64,000 bases of DNA, taken from contig NC_085129.1 of assembly GCF_030269925.1 (NCBI RefSeq), forward strand, positions 11,647,501 through 11,711,500, written 5' to 3'. The notes under the pieces are model-generated. The model made no database searches, had not been told where the DNA came from, and worked only from the letters and a program-made list of their open reading frames with translations. The translations under genes and the position numbers were made by a program. The DNA comes from Bombyx mori (Eukaryota; Arthropoda; Insecta; Lepidoptera; Bombycidae). Below, one piece after another: positions 24,801 through 39,800 of the stretch (position 1 is the stretch's first letter; each line of letters starts with the position of its first letter).

Positions 24801-27800
24801 TTGCATTGTGCTGCGGCTTCTACGAGGTGCTGCTGAAGACTGTGGCGTGAGACCCCCGACAAGTAATAACAGGCAAACCGCCGCGCAAACGTTGACGTAT
24901 CCTAAGTAAAAGAAAAAGTATAAATCAATATTGTGTTAACAACTATTTATCATTTTGAGTACCCCCAACTCTAAAAATGTCACTTAATAATAATTCACGT
25001 CTAAAAAATATATTTTTTTAATATATGAAAAATGAAATTTTTATTAAGTAACATTTTTATTATTTACAAATGAAGGTTATAAAACCGAAACAAAGACTAA
25101 ATAATTTTGATCATGGATTTTTATAAATTTTTAAGTCGATATCGTCGAGTTTCAACCCTATTCGTGGACATTCGTTTTCCTTCGTGAAATCGACTCTATT
25201 ATACTCGGTCTTGTCTTTTTCAATGAAAGCGCACGTTTATATATTTTTTTTCTGTAGCATCTGATTGAATGAACGCTCGAGAGCTTGTTCCGTATGCGGC
25301 ACGCGCGATGTTATCGATTATGGTAATCGTTAAACATCCGATGAATAAATACAACTCGGCCCAAAGGTGGACAGCCTTTGCTAATTGTCCACTGAACTTG
25401 TGTGAATCACTAACACGATTTTTTTCTGTTATCGATAACGAAATCGTATCAACCTTTTTTTTTTTTTTGTAGTTCGATAACCGGTCGAAACGCTTTCGCG
25501 TTCAGTTATAATAACTCTAAGGCTGCATTGTTTGAGTCCAGGAAGGAAGTGAATTATAAATTTTCACTTGATTATCAAGTTTTAATGGTGTACCGTTTTA
25601 TTTATTTATTAAGGCAACTCGTTTAAAATGTCATCGAATTCTTACATGGTATGTTATAAATTTTGTAATGCATTCTGAATGTTAAGATCGACCGACGCTT
25701 TTTGTATTTCACACTTTACTTAACTTCACTGCGTCGTAATTGGATAATATCTAATGGACAAGTTTTTGCATTAAAAACTATTTGAATAATTTAATAGTTT
25801 AGAGTTCTCGGTGATAATGAGATTAATGGTCGGTTTGAATAAAATGTAAATATGTATGTTGAATTTTTTTTAAAATACCATTTAAATTGCCACATCTGTC
25901 TGTGTGAGAAGGCACACTGGCAGTTGCCAGCTTTGTGAGTACTATAGATTGTGGATACATTTAACGAGACGATAAACTTTGACTCATTAAAATCGAATAC
26001 ATTATATACTTTAAAGGTAATAATTTGATGTGTGATTGACGTGTTTTTTCATTAAGTTACGGGTGTACTCTGCGTGCATCTGTTGTTTCCAATTTAAATA
26101 TACAATTAAAGTGTTCATCCAATTATTTAAATACAAAACTGGATATGAAGTGTTTCATTGAAAATTTGCCAAGGAAATTCGTCTACATCGCGCTCGCTTA
26201 AAAACGTAAACGACTCCTGTGCTTAGGCAAAGAAAATATTACGTTAATATAGATCATTAATTAATCAGCATCATGTGAAACAAATATGGTGATTACGCGG
26301 TCACATTCCCGTGACGATAAATCGAATTATCGGAAACACTCGTGCGAATGTCCAGCGAATAATGCAATGAATAAATATCATTACACGTGTATATGTAGTA
26401 TGTAGATCGATTCTGCTTATAACTGATGTAAGAAGTATTTTAAAGTTCAAGTGCTGTAATCAGCTCGATAATTATATGTGCCCATCAATATTTATTGAAC
26501 GAACAATTTAGGTCTTTTTACCATGAAAAAAAATTAAAGGTATTATTATTATAAACGATGCCGCTTACATTATTTGATCAGCCAAAAAATTTCATTACTC
26601 AGTAAGAAAGTTATTTTTTCAGTCTACGTATGAATCATTAGTGTTGCGTCTAGATGTGACTAATGACATAAACTGTTCAGTTATTTGTGCTAAAATGTAC
26701 AATGCAATCATCGACATTGTTTAAGGAAAACATAATTATTTACTGCGAAATCTTCGTGAAATAAACAGAAATCTATCTCGTAGCGTTATCACATTCTCCA
26801 CAATATAAACGATTAAGTCATCATTTTCAAACTAACAAAACATGAAGATTGTAAAAATATTAGTTAAAATTTAATTTTGTTCATGGAACGTTACAATTAG
26901 AATAAGGAACAACCTTAATTCTGTTGGGATTCCACATAACTTGATTAACGTGTGGGAACGGTCGAAAATAACCCAAGATGTGCCCAAAGTCAAATTCATC
27001 AATACACACTCACACAACGAAACCATATAATAATGTGTGCGTGTATTTTTTTTCTACATCTCGTTAGCGTTTTGCGTCGATTTCGCTCCGAAGCCGGAGG
27101 CAGAGCGGCGGTCAAATAAAAGAAAATTATAGTTACAGGGCGCCTTGCCGCTTATTATTTAACTAGAGCCTGTGAAGTCCCGATGCCGCCCTCAGCTTAC
27201 GAGCGAAAGAGAAAACGATACGATCCTATCTCAACACACGATCACGATTTGCATAAACAAAAAAGTATCGAACCTTTAACTAGCCGTGATTCGGTTTATA
27301 TTGCCCTCAAATTGACACGATAATAATGTTGTAACTATTGAAGGTACAAAAGACCGCAGAGGGGCAATAACGATCATGTCAAAAGGAAGGCCCGACACAC
27401 ACAACACGCGTTAAACACACGATCATAACATTTTATTAGTGCGCCGGTCAAAAGCAACCGCGAGACCGTTCCGTCAAAAGTTCATGTAAAAAAAATAACA
27501 GGTCAGCTCGTAAAAGACGTGGAGTCACTGTGGGACAAATATTTTCTTTGAGATCACATTTAAGATAGAATGAAAAAATAGGGGATTAATTGAATCATTT
27601 TGAATAACATCACGATTTAACGTCGCATGAATATTTAGAAAAAACTGAAACGTAACGATGTGAATTTAATTCTAAAACAGTATGTATTTAATTGAATTAC
27701 AAACTTTTTTTTGAAAAAATAAACATTTCAGTTAATGCTAGTCATTTTCTTTATCATAATGGCTCTGAGGAACTTTTCAAAACGTTTATGTTTTTAAATA

Positions 27801-30800
27801 GGATTTATTTGACATTAATTAAAACAAACGGGAGCTTTTTCTGAAAGGACGGCAAGTAATTGATATCCTCTTTGTAGCCTTCAAACAGCGATACGTGGAG
27901 ATATTTAAGATGAACAATGAGACTCGATCGAATTCCTTAGCCCATTGAAGAACTGACCGGGCGACCATAAAAACTGTAGATACCTACACGTAGGTATTAC
28001 ACAGGTTATAAGGGGGCATAAAAAAGCAGGGACCGCGTCGGAGGTCGGTCCGACTCCCCGAGAAACAAAGAGTTCGTTTATTTTTTAACAGCTCGCCCGT
28101 TCACAAAAGAAGGCTTCGCGGCACGAAAAACGAATCAAACGAGAGCATCTTGTTAACCTTTTTAAAAAGAAATCGCGCACCCGCTAACTAGAATTTCGAC
28201 TCGAAAACCAAGAAAAGTTCGGAGGCCCGGATGTTGCAGGCGCCTCTGGAATAATTATGTAAATTTCGGTAATTTATGTCGAAATCTGGTTTTTGGCATT
28301 CAGTTTAATGTTTTCGATTGCATTTACAAAATTGTCAAATCAACGTTACAGCACGATCGGATTATACTTTGTTAATAAAAAAGGGTAATACGCATTTTTG
28401 GATCGATTAGTATAATAATATCGAATGGTGTTGATCGGTCTATAGAAAAAGCCACTTATTTTCCGGTACAGTCTTAATTTGAATCATGCCATTTTTTTTA
28501 AATAGCTGGTTAACAACCGATGCGCTCGTAAAATTTGACTGCGCATAATAAGTGCGATTATCGGCGGGAGAGGCGCGTGGCGGCGCGTATCACGAGACAC
28601 CCTGTGATACCACTCTTGATTAACTGAAAACCTCTCTAAATGGTAATAGCATTGCGAGGATGATGTTCGATTTTCGCCCGTCCGCTTCGAAATTAACAAA
28701 AACAAGCGCAAATCTTTCTCGAATTAATTTTAATAACGTAAAAACTGACGGTATTAATTTTATGTAACTGTTCTTTAAGAGATCATTTTGAACGAAGTGC
28801 CTATACGTGTATACACGACGTTGTAATTCGAAACATTTCCCGACATGTAAGACTTGTGTTCTTGTTTATTTAAGTTGATAAAAAGGGTTAATTAAGCGAG
28901 TCTAAGCCGGGTTCGACATCTCTTACTAAATGCGTGACAGCTAAACACCATAATTACGGGACGAGCTCACTGACATAACTGTTCATAATTAGATCGGTTG
29001 ACTTACTTCGTTTAACATGGTTTTATGTGAAAATCTCGGTAATTATCGTGTAAAAAATTTTAATGACTCGGACATGAATATCGTGCTACCAATCTCTTAC
29101 CTAGATGGTTTCAATCAGAACTTGACTAACATTTCGTAGGGATAACTACACTTTTACTTATTCGCTCATCAATGTTATAGGAATTAACATGAAATATGTG
29201 CAAACATTTTCATGTTTTTCAACGCAAATGCAATTTAATATGAAAGAAATGCTTTCATATCTATGTTTTGGTTAGCAGATGCCACTCAGCATTGGATAAT
29301 ATGTTAGTATATACATATATGTATGTCGCGTTTTCGGAGCAGACATTATGAACATTTCCTGTACATATGGGCAGTGCATTTTCAGTATTTTAGTATGTCC
29401 TACCATGAAATCCTACAAGGGCCTCTAGCTCAGCGTTTCTATTTCATATGTCTCTTTTGACACGGCTTGAAAAGAGTAGGCAGCGATTTAGATAGACGAC
29501 ATAAAAAAATAAACATTTTTCCTAAAACTTTGAAGGTCCATATCTATACTTGTACGAGTACGTCAGCATGAAAGCAAACATTGCGAGAGGTTACGTTTTG
29601 TGTCAGTATTGTATACGCCAGGACATTAATATCAGTTTCTCAATCAAATTTTTTTATGCTCTGATTACTTTGAATGACTCACGTGTTCATTAAACAATTT
29701 ATGACGTCTGAGGGTTTTCCAAAACGAATCAAACAACAATTAAAAATATTCCTTACAATCCTAAAATTCTAAAAATAAAACTTTTCGTAAAAAAGTAAAT
29801 TTTGACTTTTTTTTTAAACTTATATTTTTGAAATTATGTTTTATTTTTATTAATTATTAAAGTGGTCACTAATTTGCTATTAGCGAGTATTGAATTTTTT
29901 AAACATAACTATGATTTTAAATTAAGTTACGATAAGCTTTTTTTACCTGAGTGTGGTTAATTTGTAATTGTCTGAAGTATTTCACACTTGGCCGTTTTTT
30001 TGTCTCCAAATAACAAAGTATTATTTAGGCATAAAAATCATATAACCTATTTTTAAGCTAATTGCATACAACTTTTCTACAATTTGCAACTTTAAAATGT
30101 AATTTTCGATTGCTTATGAATGTTTGGAATAATTAACCCTTTTTTTTTCGGCAGAGGGAATTTTATTTTAATTATGGATCAAATTTAAAAAAAAAAACGA
30201 CTCTAAAAAAAAACTTCATTTAATTTTCAAATTTCTTTTTAGGCGTATGTATGATTTTGGAAAATATAACTAAGCCTTAAAAATACATTAAAAAATTATA
30301 ATGAACGAAGTTGACTTCTTGTCCCGAAATTACGAGTAATCAAAGAAAAGAAAAAAAAATACATAAGTGTAACATTTTAGAACTATACAATTTTCCATTT
30401 TAATAAATTTATTTTAACGGAAAAACAAAATTTTGTGCGGTTGATTTCCGCTTAAGGACACAAGACTGCATCGATCTTGTTTAATTCCGTCTCGAGAATT
30501 ATTGATGTTTTTACAATTAAAATATGTAATTGTAGCCTCGATTTCATACTCATTTGATTGTTATTTATTGGAAGATTATAATAAATAATTCTCATCATCA
30601 TTAAAACAGATTCCTATGAGGAAAAAGCATATGTGAAAGGTGCGATAAGGAAGAATTGAGTGATAGTTTTTTTTTATGAAATCGAGCCTATTTTGCGATT
30701 ATATCAAGGATGGGAGCTAATTAAATATGTCACGTGGCCGGTATCGAACACAAATAGTTAGATAAACATCAATCTCGACCGGATGTACTGTTTATAATAC

Positions 30801-33800
30801 AGAATTATTATATAGTACCTACTAGTCAAATATACTAGTACAATTTAATGCTTATTATTTTACATTTATAATTAATTATTAATTTGGAAAAGTAGATAGA
30901 ACTTAGTTTTGTGTTTCCTTATTTAAGTTCCATAATCAAATTATATATCTGTTTTAGAATGATGGCAACTCGGTAAACTGTTTTTCAAAAAAGCTTAGCA
31001 CTTTAACAGTATAAATTCGAAAAAATTCGAATATATTTTTATTTGTTACAATATTAATTTGGAACGAATTTTAAATATTTAAAAAAGATAGCAACTTGAT
31101 TTGGGATAGAACATAATTAAATGAAAGCAGTCGAAACACGGAAAATATATGTAATATTAAAAGTGATTGCTTACTACTTCTTGCTGTGCTCGATCTGTAA
31201 GGTCGGCTTTTATCCACATGCACACTATCACAGTCACAACATTTGCTATTTAATCTAGTCCTAGCGCATTGTTCACATCCGGAGGGCCTGTGCATAGATT
31301 CCGGACAACCGGACGCCGGGCACACATCCCGACTCCAACATAGCATGGTTGACACTTCCATCTTCAGCCTTACTATAACAGTACCGATATGTCTGTACAA
31401 AGCACAAGCTGGTATGTTAGTATGATCCATAACAGTTGACGATCGCATCTGACATCCCCCAAAATGTTGCGATGTCGCACGCGTCGTGTCGTGTCAGAGA
31501 CTAAATGGATTTGTGTGACCGCGCGTAAGATAAAGGCCAGTGTACACTGTCATACATTGAAGGCAGTGGGGGGCAAGGAATGACGAATCGACGTAGGGGC
31601 TCTCCAGTGTAGGCACGACGCGGCCAATGGTGGGCGGCGGCTGCAGGGGGCGGGACCCATTCACACCCAGTTTAAACCGACTTTATATGTTGAGGGGCCT
31701 ATTTAGCCTAAGCCCCAGTAGATAAGGGATGACTTTTATAACTTGTTTATTTTTTAATCGATAATTCGATTATTGCGTAGATGCATTTATAAATTATCGA
31801 TTTATAACGAGAGTGAAGGAGCCTTTCATGGGTTTTTACGCTATGACGAGAGCGTTTCGAAATTAAGACTGAAATTTTTAAACTTGAGCCTTGTGAGTCA
31901 TTCATTGTCAGATTGTTCTAAGATATATTGTGCTAATATATATGTATGTTCTCTGTACTAAAAACACTACGAAGCGTAAGATAAAGTGAAATATTTTAAT
32001 TGAACATTTTGCTTATCATTTTAAGTAGGGAAAAATAGATTTCAATACAAAAAAAAAAAACTTCCACTGCATTTAAAAACAGTCATAAATTTTAAATCAT
32101 AGAAAACGCTAAACTCAACTCAGACAACTTAACAAATATCAATTTCTATGGCGGCATTAAAAAAAGATTAAGTTCCGAACTTTATTGTTTTTTCAAATCT
32201 CTTAAACATTCTTTTGTTTCTCTTCCTAAATCTCTAGTGCCCGTTAAAATAATACGAAGATGGTTTCGGTATTAAATAAAAATTAACAAAAAAATTTAAA
32301 AACCTACGATGGTTTTTAAATAGCTTATAGAATGTAAGCCGCTTACAATTTTAATCTTACTGATTTACGCGCACTATTTTTCAATGGTGAGATTTTCTTT
32401 CAAGTTGTCAAGTTGCCGCAGTGAAATGACAATCTAAAAATAATACTAATGTAAAACTAAAATCGACAAAAGTTTAATTTAAATTTAAATACAAACATTT
32501 TTACGATACAGACTAAATCAGTCACACATAACGAAGCTCTTGTTAATTTAAATATTTTTTAAATTTAATGGAAAGTAAACAATCAGAATAAACCCAAAAC
32601 AGATATACGTACATGCCTGTGACGTAAAACATAACTGATTTAATAAACAAAAAATACTATGTAATAGATATCCCAAATAAATTTGATAGTGACGTGACGT
32701 CAATTTGTGCAACATCTGTTATTTAATGATTACCACTATTAAAGGTAGGCACTATTAAACGTTATCATAAAAATTAATCCTTTTCACGATACTGAATACA
32801 TTTTTCATCCAATTTTACTAATTATACTCAAGAAATGAGTATTTAATGTACACAGTATGTAGTAGAACCAAAGAAAAATAAATTTTTGACAATTAAATTT
32901 TTGTTTAAAATTTTTGTATCATAGTTTAGAAAAAATGGTGCGTTCATTTCCTAATTGTCTCAGACACTATGACTGAATGTAAGGAATCTCTATGAGTAAG
33001 GCATTTAATGGATGCACAATTATTATTCGTAATTTTCTAGATTTATGATTTCAACTAGTTTAATTGGTTCACTATTAATATCATGATTATGATTAGAAAT
33101 ACGTCAAGGCTAGTAGCCGTCGTAAAAATCGAATAGGTCAAAATACTCTAAATGATGTTTGCATGGCGTATTGCCAAACCAATTCGCATTTATTATCAAT
33201 TATTATTTAAAAGTTTACTAGAAAGCATGTGTCAATATTTTAAAAAATCCACATGAACACTACATACATATTGTGTTTATTAACACATTTTTACTGACTT
33301 GTATCTATGTAACCGAAACATTCAAGGTAAGACATCTTCTGAACACTCCAAAAATTGCATAGCTATAAAAAAACCGATGATAATACGATAAATTTAATTA
33401 TTCTAACTTAATTTACTGACCGGGCTCAGCATTTCCAGTACATTTTTCCTTGCAAAAACTCTTTGGTGTAGATATGGTAGTTCTAACTGTTTCTATTTGT
33501 AAATTTCCGATATAAAGGTACAATAGCAGTTTTTGTATTGCACTAAATAGGTAGATGCGTTCACGGCCCACCTAGTTTTAAATAGCTACCCAAGCCCACG
33601 ATTATGACTACGAAATATCAATTGATTGGTATCTACCCATGTTCAGGTGTTCGGGTTCATAATATGCCTAAATCCATAGTTTTTTTACGCCAAAAGATCT
33701 TTTAGATTCTGCGAAGCACTGGTCTTGCTAGGACCAGTGTTAGCAATACCTGCGGTTTGAGCCCCGAGAGCTCACCTACACGCTAGGGTAACGCTGATAT

Positions 33801-36800
33801 AGCCTCTCAAGCCTATCAGCATAACACAAGGCTCCGGTGGGCTGCGACACTATCTGAAAACTAGTAAGCAAAAAAAATATGTTTCTCAATTTAAAATACT
33901 AAACGATTATTAATTCGAATGGCATGTCTGTGATGCGAAACATATTTTGTTTGGCATCTGTTGAAATTTCTCCAGGGTAAAATTTCATCTTGAGTCATAA
34001 ACACATAGCTCACAGCAATTTAGTCACTTCTGTTTACAGTTGACTCAGATAATAGTTAACGTAAACAGTGCGTATCATTAAAACTATTCGGTTGATATAA
34101 GATTGAATTATCACAAATTGCATTAGATTAGAAAAACGATGACACGTCTGACTATGCCATACCTTAATATCGAAATCTGTCAATCAAATTTTTTTTCCAC
34201 GAAATAATTAGGGTTTATTTACTTTGTACGATTCTCGAAATGCACAACGCCTGTTATGTGAACTAAAGTTCTTAAACTATTTGCATGATCAGTATCCGAT
34301 GTAAGGCAGCTGCTGTGCGAATCTTATTTATGAAGCTATTCGCCACGTCGAGAATCCGCGGTGTCCTGTACACACAGCGATACAGTTCCGCCGAACACCA
34401 CCTACATTATAACGGAAGAGTTGCGTCATCGGTCGATTCCTTGAAGGAATATAGCATCGAGGTGACGCTGTAACACCTGCGCAACAACGAAGCACTGCAT
34501 CAGAGCTTCCTGTTGATAAAAAGTCATTACGAGAATCGCACATTCGTTCACTGATAAGAATGGCGACCGGCAGTCTACCTCGACTTTTCCTCGTAGACGA
34601 CTAAACGATCGACCACCCACAATTTAATACTTAAATCCGAATCGACATTTTAAATATATCCTCATCTACTGTTTTTCTTTTCGATTACAATTCTCACTCC
34701 TAGTCTCTGATGCATTTATGTTCAAAGCTCCTAGAACCAAAATAGATATATCATATCGAACATAAAGACAAATAGATGATGTATAAGATTCTTGAAATCT
34801 TAAAGACGTCACTAAAACTAGTATCAACAGAACCACACCTTTGTCAGTTCATAAGAACACCATCGTTCGTCACGAGAATCTCCAAATTTCCAAATCGACA
34901 AAAATCCTTGGCACACACGACCAGAGTCACATACGATTTTCTACGGTATTGACACTGACTTAAATGGCACGTATGATTTACAGTTATTTCTATGTATATT
35001 CCGCGTTATTTCTATAATTCAACAAGAACGTAATCTTATTCCACTTATGCGTTACATTTTCGAAATAATTGACGTCAGAACTAAACTTTGGAACCAGGGA
35101 TAAACTTGATTTGTGGAATGTGTTAATCTTCTGCGTAATGCATATTAAATATTTAATTATAATTTTATTCTATATTGCGTTAATACAATGTTCAAATACA
35201 CTACATATATTTTATTATTATAATAAAAAACCTGCTAAAACTACATCTTATAGCAAAACAGCTCTCGTGGCTCAAACTGGAGGTGCTGCTAACACTGGCC
35301 CTGGCAGGAGCAGTGCTTCGCAGGTTCTATCACCGGATCAGAAACGCGACCTACTGAGAAGGTCCGGCGAGATACTCAGTGGGCTACGCGATAGAAAAAA
35401 ACATTCCATTGAATATAACAAGGGATATTATTGAAATAATTAAATTACCTAGTGGACCCACGGTAGTCGAAATTCGACTATAAGTAATAGGAATTGGAAG
35501 TTTGTACACTATTATGATTGTATTTTATACTTCTATAATCACAAATTTCGCCAAGATTAGACTATAAAAAATATTAACAAAGACAAACAATATTTAATCT
35601 ATTCTCAATTTGACAACAGACGTCAAGAACAAAAGTTTGACAAAATAGTATGCATGCGTGTGTGCGTCAAATACATGGTATGTAGTGTGTGTAATGTTTT
35701 CTTTATTGATTTAATGTATCTTTTATGCATTATTTGTAAAAAATATTAGCATTGTGCACTTCTTCTCTATATTCTCTATAAGTGTGGAAAATTTCATACT
35801 CCTCCGTCCGCGTAATTTTCTTAAAAAGGGATACAAAATTTTTGCTTCACGTATTAATATATAGATGATCCTTGAATTAAAAGAAAAAAAGCGAAAAAGG
35901 AACTAGTAATAAGTACATTCATAGAAAACATATTTGGGTAATCAAGGGTATGCATGTACATATTAAAGGTGTGACACATTCTTACCGAATGTGTTACGTA
36001 TGTTCCGCATGTACTAAACATTTTTTCATAACTTGGTAAATCCGAACGCGCGATAACAATGCAAACATGAAATGATTTTTCGAAGAAAAAAATGAGAATC
36101 GATCCTGCAAGGATGTCGAATTAAATTATTTTAAAGATAACTTAAACTCACTTTGTAATGTAATGTTTTTTTGCTCTCGTGGAGGTAGGTGAATTCATGA
36201 CCATCTTGATGATAAGTGAATATCAAAGCTCATAGAAATGCATGTAAATACTGTCGTCACCTTAGAATACGTGGTCTAGGTCTTAATTTTTACGGGTATA
36301 CTATCTTCAAAATGGATCGAATATTAGCTTCGTGGCAATGACAGCCTAGATAGTGATAATATCTATTCGTAAAGGCTCATAATAACACTATTAGTGTATA
36401 CCTAACATAAGTAAGTTTAAATTTTGACCGGTTAAATTGAACATTTTACCCGTTAAAAATGCATATTGCTTAATTTAAAAAGAATATGGGATGGGATGAA
36501 CAATTTGCAACGAGTCACGTAGAGCATCGTGAAAACTTTGGTGACTCATCTAAAGAGTGAATCTTTCGACGTTATGACTTTATTATTGATATTTTATATT
36601 CTTATGGCACGTTTAGTACACTGTCCGACAATTTGTGAAATAACTTTTTAGGTATTTCTTATTTTTATTTATCTTTATTACTTTGACTTTTTACAATAAA
36701 AAAAGTAGGTAGGATCGTCGATAGACGAGCTCATCTTTGACAAAAGATTTTTTTTGAATTTTTTGCTAATTAAAATATTATCTTTAATAAGTCTTATATA

Positions 36801-39800
36801 GGACTAGGAATGCTAGCAGAGGGCAGCTTAGGTGAGTTCTAATCATTATAATCATTTGGGGAATCTCATTTCTTCACCACTCTACCACTCTACCATTCAC
36901 TCTACCACCGAGGAATATTCATTCCTAAGAGATGCATTAATTTCATTTATACTGAGTGCTACGTACAACCATGCTTCAGAATGAACTCGTCGGATGATAA
37001 TTCCCCCCTTGGTCCTTTTTCAGCGGTATGAGATTAGTAATGCTCCTTATGTCCATAAACGGCAGTAAAAATTTACCATCAGATGGGTATTTATCCTTTT
37101 CTCCTTTACTGATAAAATAATTCGAAATTTGAAATAATTAACTTACATTAACGTAAATATAAAGTTCACATAAAACTTCAAAACACACTGGCTTAGTTTA
37201 TGTTTGAAGCGTCACTGAACGAAAAATTTTCTTTTCGTACGTATTATCGACAAGAAGTAGCACTTACATCATCATAGTAATGCTAAATCTGTCAGAATAC
37301 ACTGTTACAAAACATTGAACTGCGCTGAAAATACTGAACGGGCACACTGAATTTTCAGTTTCCCGACACGGTTTGTGTTTAAATTATGACTTACAATGAT
37401 CGTGCAAAGACAGACCAGAGGTTTCAACGTATTAACCTACTTTTGTAGTTAGTTTATCTATAAATATTTCATTACATAACACGAAATTCAACGTTGAGAT
37501 TTGACGCCAAACACAACTTAAAAAACAAACTGTGAAATGTCCGTCTTTTCAAAATACATAAATAAATTATTGTTTTAAGTGCTTTTTTTTCTAAAATGTT
37601 ATTAGATACTATTTACATATATACTGAACTTAGACAAATCCGTTCCACTTTTGAAACAAAAGTGAATACATATTTTTAAAATTCGCAACGCGTCATTCTT
37701 GCCGCATCATGCATTAAGATGTATAGAGAGACATTAAATGTTTGCAAAATGTTTACGAGCCAGTTCGACTTCTGTTGTGCCTTTGTTCCGTTGCCGATAT
37801 ATTTTGTTTACCGTTTAAGCTTCCATTATAGACAAAAGGAACGCTAACTTTCACTACATCATAATATATGAGACAATAAACGAGGCCATTGTGACGAATC
37901 CCATTTTAAGGGCGTTATTTGTTTTTGCTTTAACGGTAGTAGATTTTGAAACGCATCGGAGGTCTCTTCGAACAAAAACTCTTGCGACTGCCTCGAGAAT
38001 TTTACCATTGTGAGTTCGAACGCGGCGGATCTATAAACGAAGGGATCACAATGAAGAATGCGCACGCAACACAATTAAATTCGTTACAAGAGGCGACCGT
38101 GAAATTTTCAAAACGGTGTGAATAAAGGTATCATTGGATGTTTGTTTGATAAATTGTACGACACCAACAATACGCCCACTTACCGGACGTGGACTTAATA
38201 AAAAATTTTTTACGTAGATCAGTGCATCAGACAAGTTTGCGACACGCTGAGATATACAAGTCATGGTTAAGGTTATGTGGAAATTTCAAGGTGAGTTAGT
38301 GCGTTATTGAGATGTTTACGGCTGTCAGACTAGTTTATTCGGGTGTCCGTTCGTGTTGTTAGAAAAAAACATTGTATATACATTGTAATAAAGACTATTA
38401 TTCATATTGGTATAGGTAGGAATGAATTTGGTTAATATTGCGTCAAACGATATTTGAGATTAGTTTAAACTCTAAATTCAATATATATTTTTTGTTTTTA
38501 TTTTCATTACAGAAAAAATAGTACTATGATTGATTATCTTTGACAGATGAATTAACCTAAGACACAAAGGCATCCCGTTATTACAACGTTACCAAAATTC
38601 CGACCTCATGTCTCAAGGTGGGTAGGGACATTCACAGTGACAGTATTTGTAGACGCTCGTGAAAAGCCTTGTTCCGATCACTGAATGCACTAAAAATATT
38701 AATCATGAACTTACAAGGTCCACATTCACTTCTACAAAGTGAATGATTAACAGAACTTTCATCATATTACAACGTAAATCCCCAGCGTTGCATAGTGCCG
38801 GAGAAAATAATTTTGCTTGCGAAATACCTAGGCGATTGGAACGATCGTAAACTAGGACGGATGGAATTTTGTGCAATGCCATACTATCTATGTTGCTTCT
38901 ACCATAATTTGCTTGCAAGGAATCGTCACTTATTTAACATGTTTGTATTCGAACGCCTTATACAACACTTAATAGGATGGTTTATTACTCGAAAAAAAAA
39001 AAAAAAACAGTCTAGCATTTCCTTAACTCGTTAACTGTAGGTCACCGGTGCCCTACGCAGCGCACTGAAGTATCTATGTCGATTTCTGTTACTAAGCGCC
39101 TGGATTGTTTAACTTTGCCTTCTCTTGTTTTTGGAACGAAGTTCCTTATGGGACGATGCGGAGGGGTACCCTAACCGGGAAAAAACGTCCGTAACGTAAG
39201 ATTTATATTAAACATATAGTTTTAATCTATTCAGATCTAGAAATAGATTCATTCTCTGTATCGTTGGATTCGTTTTTCTAAAGTCTACTAGATATTCCGG
39301 CACCTTAGTAAAAAAAATCGACATAGTTACTTCAGTGCGCTGCGTAGGGTACCAGTATCCTATGGCAGTTAAAGGGTTAAGTATTATACTTTATGGTTCA
39401 GCAAAGTTACTTGAAAAGTTGACAAGTTATCGAATTGTTTGTTTGACTCCTGGACTTTCAGTTTGTGTGTCCAAAAATGATGAAAATGCACTGGTCGCAT
39501 TTGTTAACTTATATATTATTTCAATATCCCTTTAGGTGAAGCTTTTCATCGAAGACACGAAATTTAAGTTTCGAAAAGTTCCACATTTTGAAACACTAAT
39601 AAAATTATACTATAATAATTCATAATCGATTATGATCGTATAATGTTTTTATTGTCTACGGTGGCAAGCGAGTCTGCAGCCCAAGTGTGGATCACAGCCC
39701 CTCAAATTAAAATTAGCAGGATCATCTAAGCCGCTGCTAAAATCATTTCCAGATTTCAAGCCTCGTTAGTAGAAGATTGTTGATTGTGGATTTACTGTTT

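Noticed and set aside
31071..31174. Continuation of the 31448 ORF to residue 125
   Set aside because: Sequence beyond 31175 is low-complexity and follows a GTAAGC donor whose phase matches exon 2, so it is intron.
35069..35434. 121-codon plus-strand ORF
   Set aside because: The second half is a family-B repeat and the first half is AT-rich sequence; the junction is accidental.
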